NCBI RefSeq assembly: GCF_017562075.2
Contig: NC_054084.1
Coordinates: 47,400,697-47,464,696 of the forward strand
Reading direction: 5' to 3'
DNA length: 64,000 nucleotides
From: Anopheles merus
Taxonomy: Eukaryota > Arthropoda > Insecta > Diptera > Culicidae
Part shown: in pieces, positions 12,092-22,212 of the stretch
How positions within the stretch are numbered: the first letter of the stretch is position 1
Layout of the letters: each line of letters opens with the position of its first letter
The notes under the pieces: generated by a model
Told to the model about the DNA's origin: nothing
Databases searched by the model: none
What the model saw: only the letters and a program-made list of their open reading frames with translations
Translations under genes and position numbers: made by a program

Positions 12092-13990
12092 TAACCGTTT
12101 GAAAATTTGACCAAAACTCAAAGATACACTTGTTGAGTTATTATTATTATTATTATTGTTTTTTATTTATTGTTTACTCTTCAACGGGCATTTATTCAAT
12201 CCAAGTATTGAAGTATCAGTAATCATTCATGTCAAACAGTCTTATGTTAGTTTAATATGTAATCAAAATCAAAATATACTTCTGGGCGGTCCCGTGAAAC
12301 AGTCGTCAACTCGACTCAATAATATGCCCGTCATGGATTTAAATCTAGAATGGATCGTTCCCACGTAGCAAGGATTGACTATCCGGCTCGAATTGACCGC
12401 ACGGTAATGAATTAAGTCTCGAAAGCCTCTATAGGCCGACATGTCCGTGTAGGACGTTACGCCAAAGAGAAGAAGATATACCTCGTTAATAGTTCACTAG
12501 AAATTTATAATAAAAATGAAAATCTAATTACCCGCATCAAGCTTCGTCATGCCAATCAACATAAAAGGAAGAAATTGAGACGTGTGTATGAATCAATTTT
12601 TAATTTTGTTTCATTTCTCAAGCTAGCATTAGCTGCAAACGGTCCCACTCATCAATAATAGTGAATTGACGAAATAACACATTATAACAAGGTCAATCTG
12701 TTGATGGCGAGTTGTATAAGATCTTTGTTGGTTATGTGCAAAAATATGTCTCCAACCATGCCACAGAGTAAAGCTGAACGAAAAATGTACACATCGTTGA
12801 TCATTACCATCGTTCGTTTGCAGATTGCAACGCAGCGGCCATAAAAGTCGTGTCGCGAGATGTCAATCAACTTTCGTTGCATACCACACACAGCAACATG
12901 GCAGCTGAGGATGGATTGGGGAAGGATGAAAAAATGTAAGGAACGCATTTCCCGCTCCCCATTGCGATCGTACCATTCACAAAAATCGGTGGTGCCGCAT
13001 CGTTACACAACACCCAACATCCATTGAATGACCATTTTCCAACGATCTGCTACAAGCGTATTCGGAATGAGCCGTTGGATCAATTCGATGCTAAGAGTGT
13101 CTGTTTACTTAACACACGTGGTACAGCCTATGATTCCTAATGAACAGTGCTAGTAAGTGCTAGTAACACTGATTGCTTCTGTATCATTTTGGTAAAATAA
13201 AAATCATGTTTATTCAATATGCATTTGTGTTAGTGTGTGCGACATATACCACATGATCTACAGTGTTAAGATGACTCATTTTAAATTCAGATTTAAAATG
13301 TGGTTCAATTTTATTATCTGCGGGTATTTTCCAAAACGACTTCCATGCCAATCTTATAGCCTTCTTTCGTTGATTTTTTTATTTTTATTTTTTCAAATAC
13401 GCTTTTCGTCTGATTGATTGATCCACTCTGCGGGAGTGAGACGCACCTCCAATTCAAAAATAATTGAGACATTCGGCATGCAGATTAATGACTGTGACAA
13501 GCATGATTTATATCGCGACGCATATTCGCTTAGCAACACATTTTCATTTGATACTTTTGTCTTTCTTTGCTTTTTTGCACCATATGTAATCAATTGCAAA
13601 TGATCAAAACTCGCCACATGACGGCATGTATCTTTGAACACATATTCATCTGATGAAAACACATAATGCGCAAAAGAAAAGAAATACACTTCTAAGCATT
13701 AGATCTGATTTAAATGTAAATTTCAAGGGCTGATTCTAGTTAGCACTAGCTAAGTTGTTTCACCTAATTTCACATACCCTTTGTGTGACCTCTACCAAAC
13801 ATCCATCTACCCTCAGTATGCAGTCAAAAACATGATGAATGCTTTTAAAGGGCTTTTGGCTTTGAAAATCCCAAAAGTATCTAAATATAGGTATCGGTTA
13901 AGCTGAAACGGCCATCCCATGTGTCCTCGAGCACGTGCCCATTGATGCTTGACAAGAAATTCCGCCCATCGATCCATCTTCCATCGATCA
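12092..13990. other. Intergenic region with (TTA)n and a SINE
   Basis: A short TTA microsatellite at about 12136-12157 and a SINE at 12283-12478 follow the coiled-coil gene. AATAAA at 12508-12513 could serve that gene's 3' end. The remainder is AT-rich with no convincing ORF. Confidence 0.4.
12283..12478 (+). mobile_element. tRNA-derived SINE, subfamily A
   Basis: The tRNA-related head contains CAGTCGTCAACTCG and a degraded B box (GGATTTAAATCTAG). The body is AGGATTGACTATCCGGCT...AATGAATTAAG, and the subfamily A tail is AGGACGTTACGCCAAAGAGA ending in AAGAAG. Related copies are at 17600-17775, 55958-56113, 58270-58336 and 63226-63398. Confidence 0.65.
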
Positions 13991-14019
13991 GTCACTAATT
14001 GATAAACGTTTAAGCTTAG

Positions 14020-14241
14020 GCGTCTTTCAGGCGTCGTATCTCGATGCTTGCTGGAAGGGGGGAATTTTTCTGTTTCGAACGGACAAGTCCTTGCTGGAAG
14101 ATTAATTAAAAAATGCGTGGATTTGAAGCCTCTTTACAAGCATATAGTCCAGTTCACGTGGAAGGGTGTCAAAGAAGAAAAGGTTCATACATCACCTGAA
14201 CTTGAACTGCGTGTGCTTCGTCAATGGCTGCATAGCAAAGG
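14020..14241 (+). other. Candidate orphan exon or coding relic
   Basis: A frame open from before 14027 to a stop at 14249 encodes a plausible-looking protein segment (LIKKCVDLKPLYKHIVQFTW, then ELELRVLRQWLHSKG). It has no ATG near its start, but there is an acceptor-like TCTTTCAG at 14012-14019 and a donor-like AAAG/GTACTC at 14241. No adjoining exon was found and I recognise no domain. Confidence 0.2.
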
Positions 14242-14251
14242 TACTCATTAA

Positions 14252-14896
14252 TTATGTTTGCTTCTAACCATCCGGCGACCCACGGCTATGGGTTGAATGT
14301 TTGTGAACGCGTTGCTCTAATCTGGACACTCTTGCCGGAGGCAACGCCAATGGGCTGCATTTCCATGGGGGTAATATTGAAATAAAAATCAATGATCTCA
14401 AAATTGAAGCATTCGACGGATTCCCCCACTCCGCATTACAGACTTTGACCCCCAAAATGCTTCCCCGTCAATGTGTGTGTCATATGGATCATTGTCCCTT
14501 CCCCGGTACGAGCCACTGGCAGCGGATGCTAATCCGGAGCAATGGCGTGGCGCTCTGAACCCTGCAGCAGCAAAAAGGTGTGGTTAACGCCCGGAATAAT
14601 GATCTCATCGTTTGGCGTAGATCCCCTTCTCTGTGTGGTTTGTGCGGCTTCCACCTGCTAGCCTGCACGATCTCATGCTAGTTTGCCTTCTGAACCGTAG
14701 GGTGAGAGTGAACGAGACAGCACGTAAAGGTAGTTGCGGCATTGTGACACATTTCACCGAAAATTAGTGCAACCCCTGGCGAGATTCAGACGGTTCGGTT
14801 TGTAGACTGGAGGGCTTTTTTGCCTCGTTGAGCTTCGGATGACGGGTTGATTCCATTGGTCCTATGAAGTTATATGGAGCAGTTTGCTGAAATCAG
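14252..14896. other. GC-richer upstream region of the first cuticle gene
   Basis: No ORF with support. The sequence is GC-richer than average and lies immediately upstream of a TATA box, so it probably holds regulatory DNA of the 15018 gene. I see no exact AACCGGTT site here. Confidence 0.35.
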
Positions 14897-14905
14897 TATA
14901 TAAAG
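14897..14905 (+). promoter_or_regulatory. TATA box of the 15018 cuticle gene
   Basis: TATATAAAG lies 113 bases upstream of the ATG, as in the other cuticle genes of the window. Confidence 0.7.
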
Positions 14906-15017
14906 TGAATGTTGACCCGAGAATTAGCACAGTTCACCAAAGCCTTCCAGTCAGCTAAGACCGTTGTCTGGTGCTTCAACTGGTCCTGAAAGCATACTTG
15001 CTAGTTTTCCGGTCGTG

Positions 15018-15863
15018 ATGGCTTTCAAAGTGCGTATTACCATGTGCAGTGACATTTAAGTGCATTGTGAAAAGTGCTATTTCTACTTGTTTGATTCTAA
15101 CATACGTTTCATTGTTGTTCACTCTCTTCAGTACGTCGCTCTGTTCGCTATTATCGCTGTGGCCAGCGCCCAGCACTATCAGCAGTACCAGCAGCCACAG
15201 TACCATCATCAGCCCGAATACCACCAATACCAGCCACAGCAGGTAGTTTACAAGCAGCCAGCGCTGCTCAAGACTGTCCAGCCCGCTCTGGTCAAAACTG
15301 TCCAGCCCGCTCTGGTCAAAACCGTGAAGCACGTCGAATATCCCGATGCACCGGCCGAGTATCAGTTTGCGTACGATGTGCATGATGATCACACCGGAGA
15401 TGTTAAGAGCCAGCAGGAGGAACGCCATGGAGATGTCGTCAAGGGACAGTACACCCTGATCGATGCTGATGGTTACCGCCGCATTGTCGATTATACTGCT
15501 GATGACCACAACGGTTTCAACGCTGTTGTCCGTCGTGAACCTGTCGAAGGTCACAAAGTTGTGAAGACTCTGGCTCCTGTTGCTAAGGTTGTTGCTCCGG
15601 TCTATGCTGCTCCGGCTAAGGTCTATGCTGCTCCGGCAGTCACCAAGGTATTTGCTCCCCAGCCAGTGCACTATCAGCACCAACCCGTCCAGCAGTACTA
15701 CCAAGCTCCAGCTCCGGCTAAGGTGTATGCCCCTGTCGCCAAGGTAGCTCTTCCGGCCGTCACTAAGGTTGCTCTCCCAGTTGCTAAGGTGGCCTATGCT
15801 CCGCATCAAGAAGCTGTCAACCACGTCCAGTTCCACGGACCGTCCAGCAACTACAACTACTAA
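15018..15863 (+). CDS. RR-2 cuticular protein (CPR family), 247 aa
   Basis: Exon 1 (15018-15029) encodes MAFK. After a 102-base intron, exon 2 (15132-15863) completes the signal peptide (MAFKYVALFAIIAVASA) and the mature protein. A His/Gln/Tyr-rich segment comes first, then three copies of a KTVQPALV-type octapeptide coded by 24-base repeats. The RR-2 chitin-binding domain follows (about residues 76-138, from EYQFAYDVHDDHTGDVKSQQ to FNAVVRREP). The long tail is built of APVAKV and YAAPAKV repeats. RR-2 proteins bind chitin fibres through a sheet of aromatic residues and are typical of hard cuticle. It is the longest cuticle protein here. An AATAAA at 16014 is the likely poly(A) signal. The first-exon call depends on a GTGCGT donor, weaker than the GTAAGT-type donors of its paralogues. 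Confidence 0.92.
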
Positions 15864-17244
15864 GTGAACTCCCGGTAGTCACACTGTTCTAAGATGAACC
15901 TATACGAACGAATCTGATCATAATGAAATATGCGAATGAATGGCTGTTACGTTAACTAATTGTAAATACAAATGTAGATACAGTGCCTTCGATCAAGGCT
16001 ACAAATGTGCTATAATAAATGATAAAATCAAACGTTTCTGTTTGAAAAGATAACACTGGGTAAAACCATCTGGCCTTTTTTTTAACAACCTGACCAAAAG
16101 CATCCCGAAATGAATTTGTTTCATAGTATTATATTTTTATTTTTCTGCTTTCAAACCATACCTTGTTTGGATTATGCATATACCTTTAAGGAGTGCAACG
16201 AAGATTTTTTACAATTGAGGTTGATTGCTATAGTAACATTAAACAACTAAGTTGCCTATTACTTGAACTAAAACTTTGTATGATTCGTATCGAAGCTTTC
16301 CAATGTGATCTTTTGCTGTTTTGTTCTTAATCATGATATTTTTATTGTCTTGAAAATGAATTTTCGTAACAAAAATCAAAGAAAAAAAGATGTTTTGAAG
16401 AATGTTTTTTAACATTCATGGTAAAAAGTAAGAACTTTAATAGTTGTAGAGTTTATGCACTTCATATCAAGCCATGTAGTTTGTCAATTGCACTTATAGT
16501 TTGCTAATTCAGCTTTAGATCATGTAGTTTGCCAATTTGAAAGCTGAAATTATGGCATTAATTCAGCAATTAGAATTTCCAGCTTTAGATTTTAAGCCTA
16601 AAATATTTCAGATTACACATGTAAAAAAAACTACATGCAGTGAACATCTCGATACAGAGTTGACGTATGATTTATTTTTTACTGTCTAGGTAAACATATT
16701 TTTTTAAGAAAAGTTAGAAACTAATCGACGTTTTAATTCAAAAACATACGTAGAGCATTATGACCCTTTTACAGCAAACAAAAAACGAACCACAAGCAAG
16801 TATGTCCAGAAAGATTTTTTCAAGCTCATGCAGTTTCAAGGTGAAGCATTTTTTTACTTCCATCAAGTAAACATTTTGAAGAGGTATCCAAAAACTAATT
16901 ATTCATAATGTTCGTTAGTACAATCCTGCGACCCGGGAACTTAAATGCTTTGACACCCCTGACCTATCACAAACTAGTAGACAAGTACGAAGTGATAAAA
17001 ACGCAACATTTCAAATTCAAGCAATTTTTCAAAGATGGGTGATGCAGACCTCTTCCTATTAGAGAGGATGAGCTATACCGCTTAAAAATAGGAGATTTAA
17101 ACATAAAATAGTAATGAGAAGTAGCTAGCTACTAATCTATAAGCAACAGGTATTTTAACTAGCCACCTAACTTATCTACACTATCTAGGTACCACTCCAC
17201 AACGTACTAAATGTAACTACCTAGATCTAGCCTATAGATTATAC
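15864..17244. other. Intergenic AT-rich region
   Basis: After the 3' UTR of the 15018 gene (AATAAA at 16014) the sequence is AT-rich. At about 16440-16610 there are irregular repeats of AGTTTGCCAATT and CAGCTTTAGAT words. No gene is seen. Confidence 0.4.
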
Positions 17245-17599
17245 CAGCGGTATCAAACTCATTACTACTTACGATACTTATTACTAAAGGACGTTTGAAC
17301 CAAATTATTTTTAGTAGTACCTTTGATATTTGGATAGTTTTTTTTAACGCAAAAATAATGGCAATAATTGGATATGACTAAATAGGTCAGTTTATCTATG
17401 GCAGAATAGTAATTGTTATGTTGATGTCATTTTTATTATCAATATGTTTGAGCTGGTATTGATTGTGAACAGCATATGTTAGAAATAGTGAATTTTTATC
17501 TTTGATGCAATCCAAGATAAATATGGTACAATACCACATGTCGGTCGGTACTTAGACAAGTTTTCATTGGACAGTCAAGGTGTGCAAAATGTCACCTTT

Positions 17600-17775
17600 C
17601 TCTTCTATTTAGCGTAATGTCCTACGTATACATACCGGCGTATACAGGCTTTCAGGACTTAATTCATTACCATGTGGTCGGATAGTCAATCCTTGCTACG
17701 GGGGAATGATCCATTCTAGGCTTGAACCCATGAAGCAAAGTATCATACAAGTCCTTAATAATCGTTACTCCCTAC
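17600..17775 (-). mobile_element. tRNA-derived SINE, subfamily A, reversed
   Basis: Reading the minus strand, GGGTTCAAGCCTAGAATGG (B-box-like) is followed by CAAGGATTGACTATCCGACC and the subfamily A tail ending TAAATAGAAGAGA. It is an older copy with many substitutions. Confidence 0.6.
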
Positions 17776-17799
17776 CTGCCAATCGTCATACATGTCCCC

Positions 17800-18250
17800 A
17801 TTCATTATTTATTTATTTATTTATTTATTTAGATACAAATATCTGCCTCAGAGGGCTAAATATAGGGAAACTTACTGACTAAAACTTAAAATTAATGATA
17901 ACAAACAAATACTTAAATCTAACTAGACAAACATATACTAGACAGGGAGCAATTTGTAACACAGGCAACACAAGTAAGATGAAAGAATTAGGATGGGGAA
18001 ACAAAAAGGGAGTCAAAGAACTGAAGGAAGAGAGGGAGAAGGGATTGAGGGGAGATATGAATATCAAACACACCAGAGGCACTGTTGAAGCGATGGAGGG
18101 ATCTAAAAAACGGATCATTGGTGCCATGCACACATCAGAACCATTAGCTTATAACATGCAATCTAAAGTAACACGTGTTTGTGCTGACATCTGGGTTAGC
18201 TGCAACCATGCTGAAATAGGGGTTAGACCCGATATTTTCCCAAAACAATA
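17800..18250 (-). mobile_element. 3' end of an unidentified non-LTR retrotransposon
   Basis: On the minus strand, an open but unrecognised low-complexity frame (18133-17879) leads to CCTCTGAGGCAGATATTTG and a (TAAA)n tail at about 17808-17833, the usual form of a LINE 3' terminus in mosquitoes. No reverse transcriptase motif is present, so the clade is not assignable. Confidence 0.3.
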
Positions 18251-18605
18251 CGCCCAAAAAAGTGTCAGAGTTTGCATTTTTTATTCCTGTTGATTGAGCG
18301 ATTTTGTTAATTGTTCGATTTACTTACAGAAATTGCTCTTTTGCTGACGAAGTACTCTGATTGGTTAAAAATTCCAACACCACAGGGCCAGTTAATTTCC
18401 AACATTTCAGATTTTGTATGATTTAATATACTTAAAGGATTTTTAAAATAAAACGTAAACAATAATAATGTGACTTTCAGATCCGGATTGTCCAGATGTC
18501 CAGAATTTACTGAAATGTGATGTAAAGGCAGATATGCAAAGTTAATTTTGGCTCAAGGGGTCGCGGGCCACATTTCGCCTGAGGCTCGCCACTTTGACAT
18601 CTCTG

Positions 18606-19114
18606 GATTACATCATAAACATTATCCGACCAATAATTTTAAATCAATCCAGAAAAAATTGCAACAATTGTCGTTGACAGTTGCTCAATTGGTAGAAAAA
18701 AGGCAAATCCTTTTATAGGATTTGTTGAAGAAATATTATATTTATTTTCTTAAGTAGCTTGTTCTATCGCAACAACAACTGCATTGGAGTACAATTAGAG
18801 TTATCAAATTGTTGTCAATCAGTTTTATGTTGTACTATACATCACTGCAGCATCAGAATGTTAGTTACTTTTTGTTAAAGTAATACTGAGCAGCTATAAC
18901 AGATATTTCACATGATTTGATGTACGTAGTACTCATTACTGCACACGAATTTAGTTTTTATACATTTGATATTTTATTTACATTGTATTTTCATTACAAT
19001 TGAGCTAGCATGAATGGAAGATGAGGCAGCATAAGATGAGGATGAAAATAGAGAGTTGGTTCGCTAGAATTCGCTCGGTAATTGGAAGCGCCGTCTTATC
19101 GATCTAATGTTCGC
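18606..19114. other. Spacer with 3' UTR of the 19720 cuticle gene
   Basis: AT-rich DNA. TTTATT at 18973-18978, which is AATAAA on the minus strand, is the likely poly(A) signal for the minus-strand cuticle gene. Confidence 0.4.
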
Positions 19115-19720
19115 TTAATAGTGCTGGTCGTAATGAGGCTGGTGGCTGTAATGGACCTGAGGGGCGACGACCTTAGTGATCGGGGCGCTGTATACCTTGG
19201 CGACCGGCAGAGGAGCAATCACTTTGGCAACTGGAGCGATCGTCTTGACGATTTTGTGTCCCTCCAGAGGCTCACGACGGACGACGGCGTTGAATCCGTT
19301 GTGCTCATCGGCGGTGTAGTCAACCACACGACGGTGGCCATCGGCATCGATCAGAGTGTACTGTCCCTTGACGTCATCACCGTGACGTTCCTCCTGCTGG
19401 CTCTTGATGTCTCCAGTATGGTCATCATGCACGGAGTATTGGAACTGGTACTCGGCCGGGGCTTCTGGGTATTCGACGTGCTTGACGGTCTTGACCAGAG
19501 CGGGCTGGACGGTCTTGATAAGAGCGGGCTGGATAGTCTTGACTACGGCTGGTTCATGGTGATACTGGTGGTACTGTGGCTGGTAATGGTGCGGATCGTA
19601 GTGCTGTGCACTGGCAACTGCCAGAAAAGCTACGACGGCCAAGAACTGTGAAAGGATTGTGAAGTTTATAAAACATTTGCAGTGAATATTCCCTGTTATC
19701 GTTCTTACTTTGAATGCCAT
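19115..19720 (-). CDS. RR-2 cuticular protein, 180 aa
   Basis: Exon 1 (19720-19709) encodes MAFK. A 63-base intron precedes exon 2 (19645-19115). The signal peptide MAFKFLAVVAFLAVASA is followed by a His/Tyr-rich stretch, two VKTIQPALIKTV-type repeats and a full RR-2 domain (EYQFQYSVHDDHTGDIKSQQ...FNAVVRREP), then an AKVIAPLPVAKV tail ending HYDQHY. The N-terminal organisation matches the 15018 gene, so the two are close paralogues in convergent orientation. It should be a secreted chitin-binding structural protein of cuticle. The RR core is nearly the same at DNA level as that of the gene at 24638-25250. Confidence 0.93.
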   Translation of the reverse strand: MAFKVRTITGNIHCKCFINFTILSQFLAVVAFLAVASAQHYDPHHYQPQYHQYHHEPAVVKTIQPALIKTVQPALVKTVKHVEYPEAPAEYQFQYSVHDDHTGDIKSQQEERHGDDVKGQYTLIDADGHRRVVDYTADEHNGFNAVVRREPLEGHKIVKTIAPVAKVIAPLPVAKVYSAPITKVVAPQVHYSHQPHYDQHY

Positions 19721-19820
19721 TTATGTATTTTTTAGATGTGGTAGCTGTATGCTTCACTGCTCGGTTGTGTTGCGCTGAAGGCTCTGAATGAACTGATGCT
19801 GATTTGTTGCCAAAATTCGC

Positions 19821-19828
19821 TATTTATA
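19821..19828 (-). promoter_or_regulatory. TATA box of the 19720 cuticle gene
   Basis: TATAAATA on the minus strand, about 100 bases upstream of the ATG. Confidence 0.7.
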
Positions 19829-21855
19829 TCCGATACGATGCGAGCCCTCCAAATAGTTGAACTATCAACCCCAAATGATCAGTGGCAGGTCGTGTCTTGT
19901 CAGTAATGCTGTACGGCATATTCTTGCATCTTTGCCACTTCCAATGCGCCACATTCGTATAATATTCGCGACCGAGTTTTTGGCCCCCATTGATTATCTG
20001 TTTCCAATTTTTTGTATGTTGCCCTCTCTACAATCCGTCCGATCAGATTGTTCGTTTTTGGCAGTACATGCAAAATATGATTTTTGTTATTTTTCTCCAT
20101 TCCCTCTACCATTCCTCGCAAAATCACTCTCACAAAACGCTTGCGGGCATGATTCGTTGGTTGCAAAAATCTGTCTCCCCTCCTAATTGAAAGCCATCAC
20201 GTCGAAGGCTTCACGTCACAAAGCGGGCAAACGAATCAGTAAAATCTATTTAGTGAGTCACTATGGTTGAGCAGCCCATCGTTTGAGTAGGGCCATCTAG
20301 CAACGAACAAGCATTTACTTAATGTATCAGACATCACCACTTTTATCTTTCAATTTCGACCTCAAAGTAATTAAAGTTATCGCTTTTAGACGTTAAATGA
20401 CATCCTAAGGTAAGGTGCTTCGAGGCTGCCTAACAACCAATCTTATGTGTACCTCTCACATTGGGACAAAGTTGCGTGTCCGATTATTTAACATGCATCG
20501 CCATTGAAAGATAGTAGATGTTATATGTACATAACCAATGGCTAACGCTGCTTTGGGTTTGTGGTTGATTCAAATTTGGCAGCAATGGGCCCGAAGCTAA
20601 CCCAGTCATGTCTACCATGACCTTAACATTCGATCCTTCGTAAAATTTCCCACGAAATTAATGCGTTGAAAATTATGCGTTTAACAGAAAGGGTTATTTT
20701 GTGTTCATCATCCATCAATGATCAAATTTTGACCATCATACCATCATAGCAGCATCATTGACAAAGTTACATATTCATAATTCTTATTCCACATTACTAC
20801 TTAGTTTTAAAGTAATCATAGCGATGTAATATCTATAATATTGCATACTTATACACGTCATCGTATTCTTTGATATTGATCGATTAGCTTTTGATTTTGT
20901 GTAAAATTTAGTAAAACTCAAAAATCTAGTTGTTTATAATTGTTTTCTGTTTTATAATTGATTAACCCAAATTAAAATTATATATTACGAGCATATTCTT
21001 TTTCTTCCTCTTTTGCGCAAAAACCATTGTCGGCCAAGGTCTGCCTGTATCACTAATGCGCTTGGTTATCAGTGAAATATTGATTACCCATAGCATGATA
21101 GTCAGTCCTACTTATGGGCGGCATGGTTTATACGGGACTTGATCTCATGACGGGTATATTGACTTAACAAGTACGAATAGAACACTGGACCAACCTTTAT
21201 GATTGTTTATTATTTTATTATGTTATTTTCAAACATTGTTATGCTTTCAAATTATAAAATGACATCAAATCATAAGATATTTTCAAACTATCTATCAAAA
21301 TGAACATCAATCAACATCTGACAAATCTCAGTTACTCAACACAAGACATGTTGAAAGATAAATCAGATATGTAATTCTAAAACTCGTTTGTAAGATTAAG
21401 ATTGTACCATTAAGTTATTTGAATTACCAATTATAAATAAATTTTATAAATTAATCAATGAATAAATAAACTTTACGTTTAGCTCCCTTTTTATTTTCAT
21501 ACTTCAAACCCCCTGTACGTGCTTAAGTTAACAAAAAGTTTTCTTGGTTTGTTATATGCTGTGATTCTCAAAAATATCATTTATATTTATATATTTTAAG
21601 CATTTCTTGTGATATTGAGTCTTCGATAGTGACATACTTGTCTGATATTAAATTTTACATCGATCATTTTCCAAACCAAGCTCACTATTAATACAGGAAG
21701 ATCTTGTCCGACATCAGTTGTTGTGCCAAAGAAGAAGACAAAAGTATTATTCTGTGTTATATTTTTAAATCCTAATTAATTTCTCAATTGGCTTTAACCC
21801 CCAAACAGACTTGAAATAATAATATCAACTTGGCAACAAGTAGATTGTAGTGCTT
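19829..21855. other. Intergenic region, mostly unassigned
   Basis: The first few hundred bases upstream of the 19720 promoter are GC-richer and may be regulatory. Further on the DNA is AT-rich, with an old reversed SINE at about 21000-21195. No gene is seen. Confidence 0.35.
21000..21195 (-). mobile_element. tRNA-derived SINE, subfamily B, old copy
   Basis: On the minus strand the order is the same as in the fresh copies at 37629 and 42406: a CGTCATGAGATCAAGTCCCG B-box region, then CATAAGTAGGACTGACTATC, then a GGCCGACAATGG tail ending in AAGAA. It is strongly diverged. Confidence 0.5.
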
Positions 21856-22204
21856 AGAGGCGGATTTTGGGTGTTGGGGGCCCTAAGCGTTAAAACTAGT
21901 GGAGGCCCCCCGATTGGAGTCGCTAAATATTGGGGGGGGGGGGCTAAATATTGTTGCATTAAATTTAGAATCAAACACACTTTAATGGTTTGCCGGCGGA
22001 GAGGGGGAGGTCCTCAGGATCCCTCTACTGGGCCCCTATAGTTTATGAGTCCCTTCATCCATGGGGCTCCTATCTAGCACAGAAGCTCTTGCTGAGACTA
22101 CTGTACACACTGTTCTATATGCTGGAATTACCATACACGGGGCCCCTACATTGACGGGGCCCCCCGCGGCCGCTCAGTCCGCGTACCGTTAAATCCACCA
22201 CTAC
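21856..22204. mobile_element. GC-rich hAT-like MITE
   Basis: The left end AGAGGCGGATTTTGGGTG and the inverted right end AGTGGTGGATTTAACGG are hAT-type termini (compare CAGNGGCGGATTT). Internal blocks of GGGGGCCCC lie near both ends. The flanking octamers TAGTGCTT (21848-21855) and TAGTGCCC (22205-22212) match at 6 of 8. A partial relative is at about 56592-56680. Confidence 0.5.
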
Positions 22205-22212
22205 TAGTGCCC

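Larger units (their letters stand above)
17245..18605. mobile_element. Degenerate hAT-like element with nested retroelement insertions
   Basis: The left end CAGCGGTATCAAACTC and right end CTTTGACATCTCTG are inverted partners of the hAT type (CAGNGNTGTCAAACT). The flanking octamers GATTATAC (17237-17244) and GATTACAT (18606-18613) match at 6 of 8, consistent with an old 8-bp target duplication. No transposase ORF survives. It carries a reversed SINE (17600-17775) and the 3' end of a non-LTR element (about 17800-18250). Confidence 0.45.

Noticed and set aside
12283..12478. tRNA gene suggested by the A/B-box-like head of the SINEs
   Set aside because: No cloverleaf can be drawn, and several dispersed copies with GAA-rich tails and target duplications show a SINE instead.
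14976..15836. Long open frame antisense to the 15018 cuticle gene (and similar ones at 19082, 24593, 28860, 30347, 46446, 55435, 59378, 62627)
   Set aside because: The same antisense frame recurs at every RR-2 gene and is a shadow of biased codon use (few codons whose complement is a stop). The sense strand has signal peptides, splice sites and TATA boxes; the antisense does not.
16440..16610. Possible tandem repeat with AGTTTGCCAATT words, considered as a repeat array
   Set aside because: Unit length and order are irregular; not a true tandem or CRISPR-like array.
21850..22041. Gly-rich 63-codon frame over a G run
   Set aside because: It lies wholly within the GC-rich MITE and reflects composition only.
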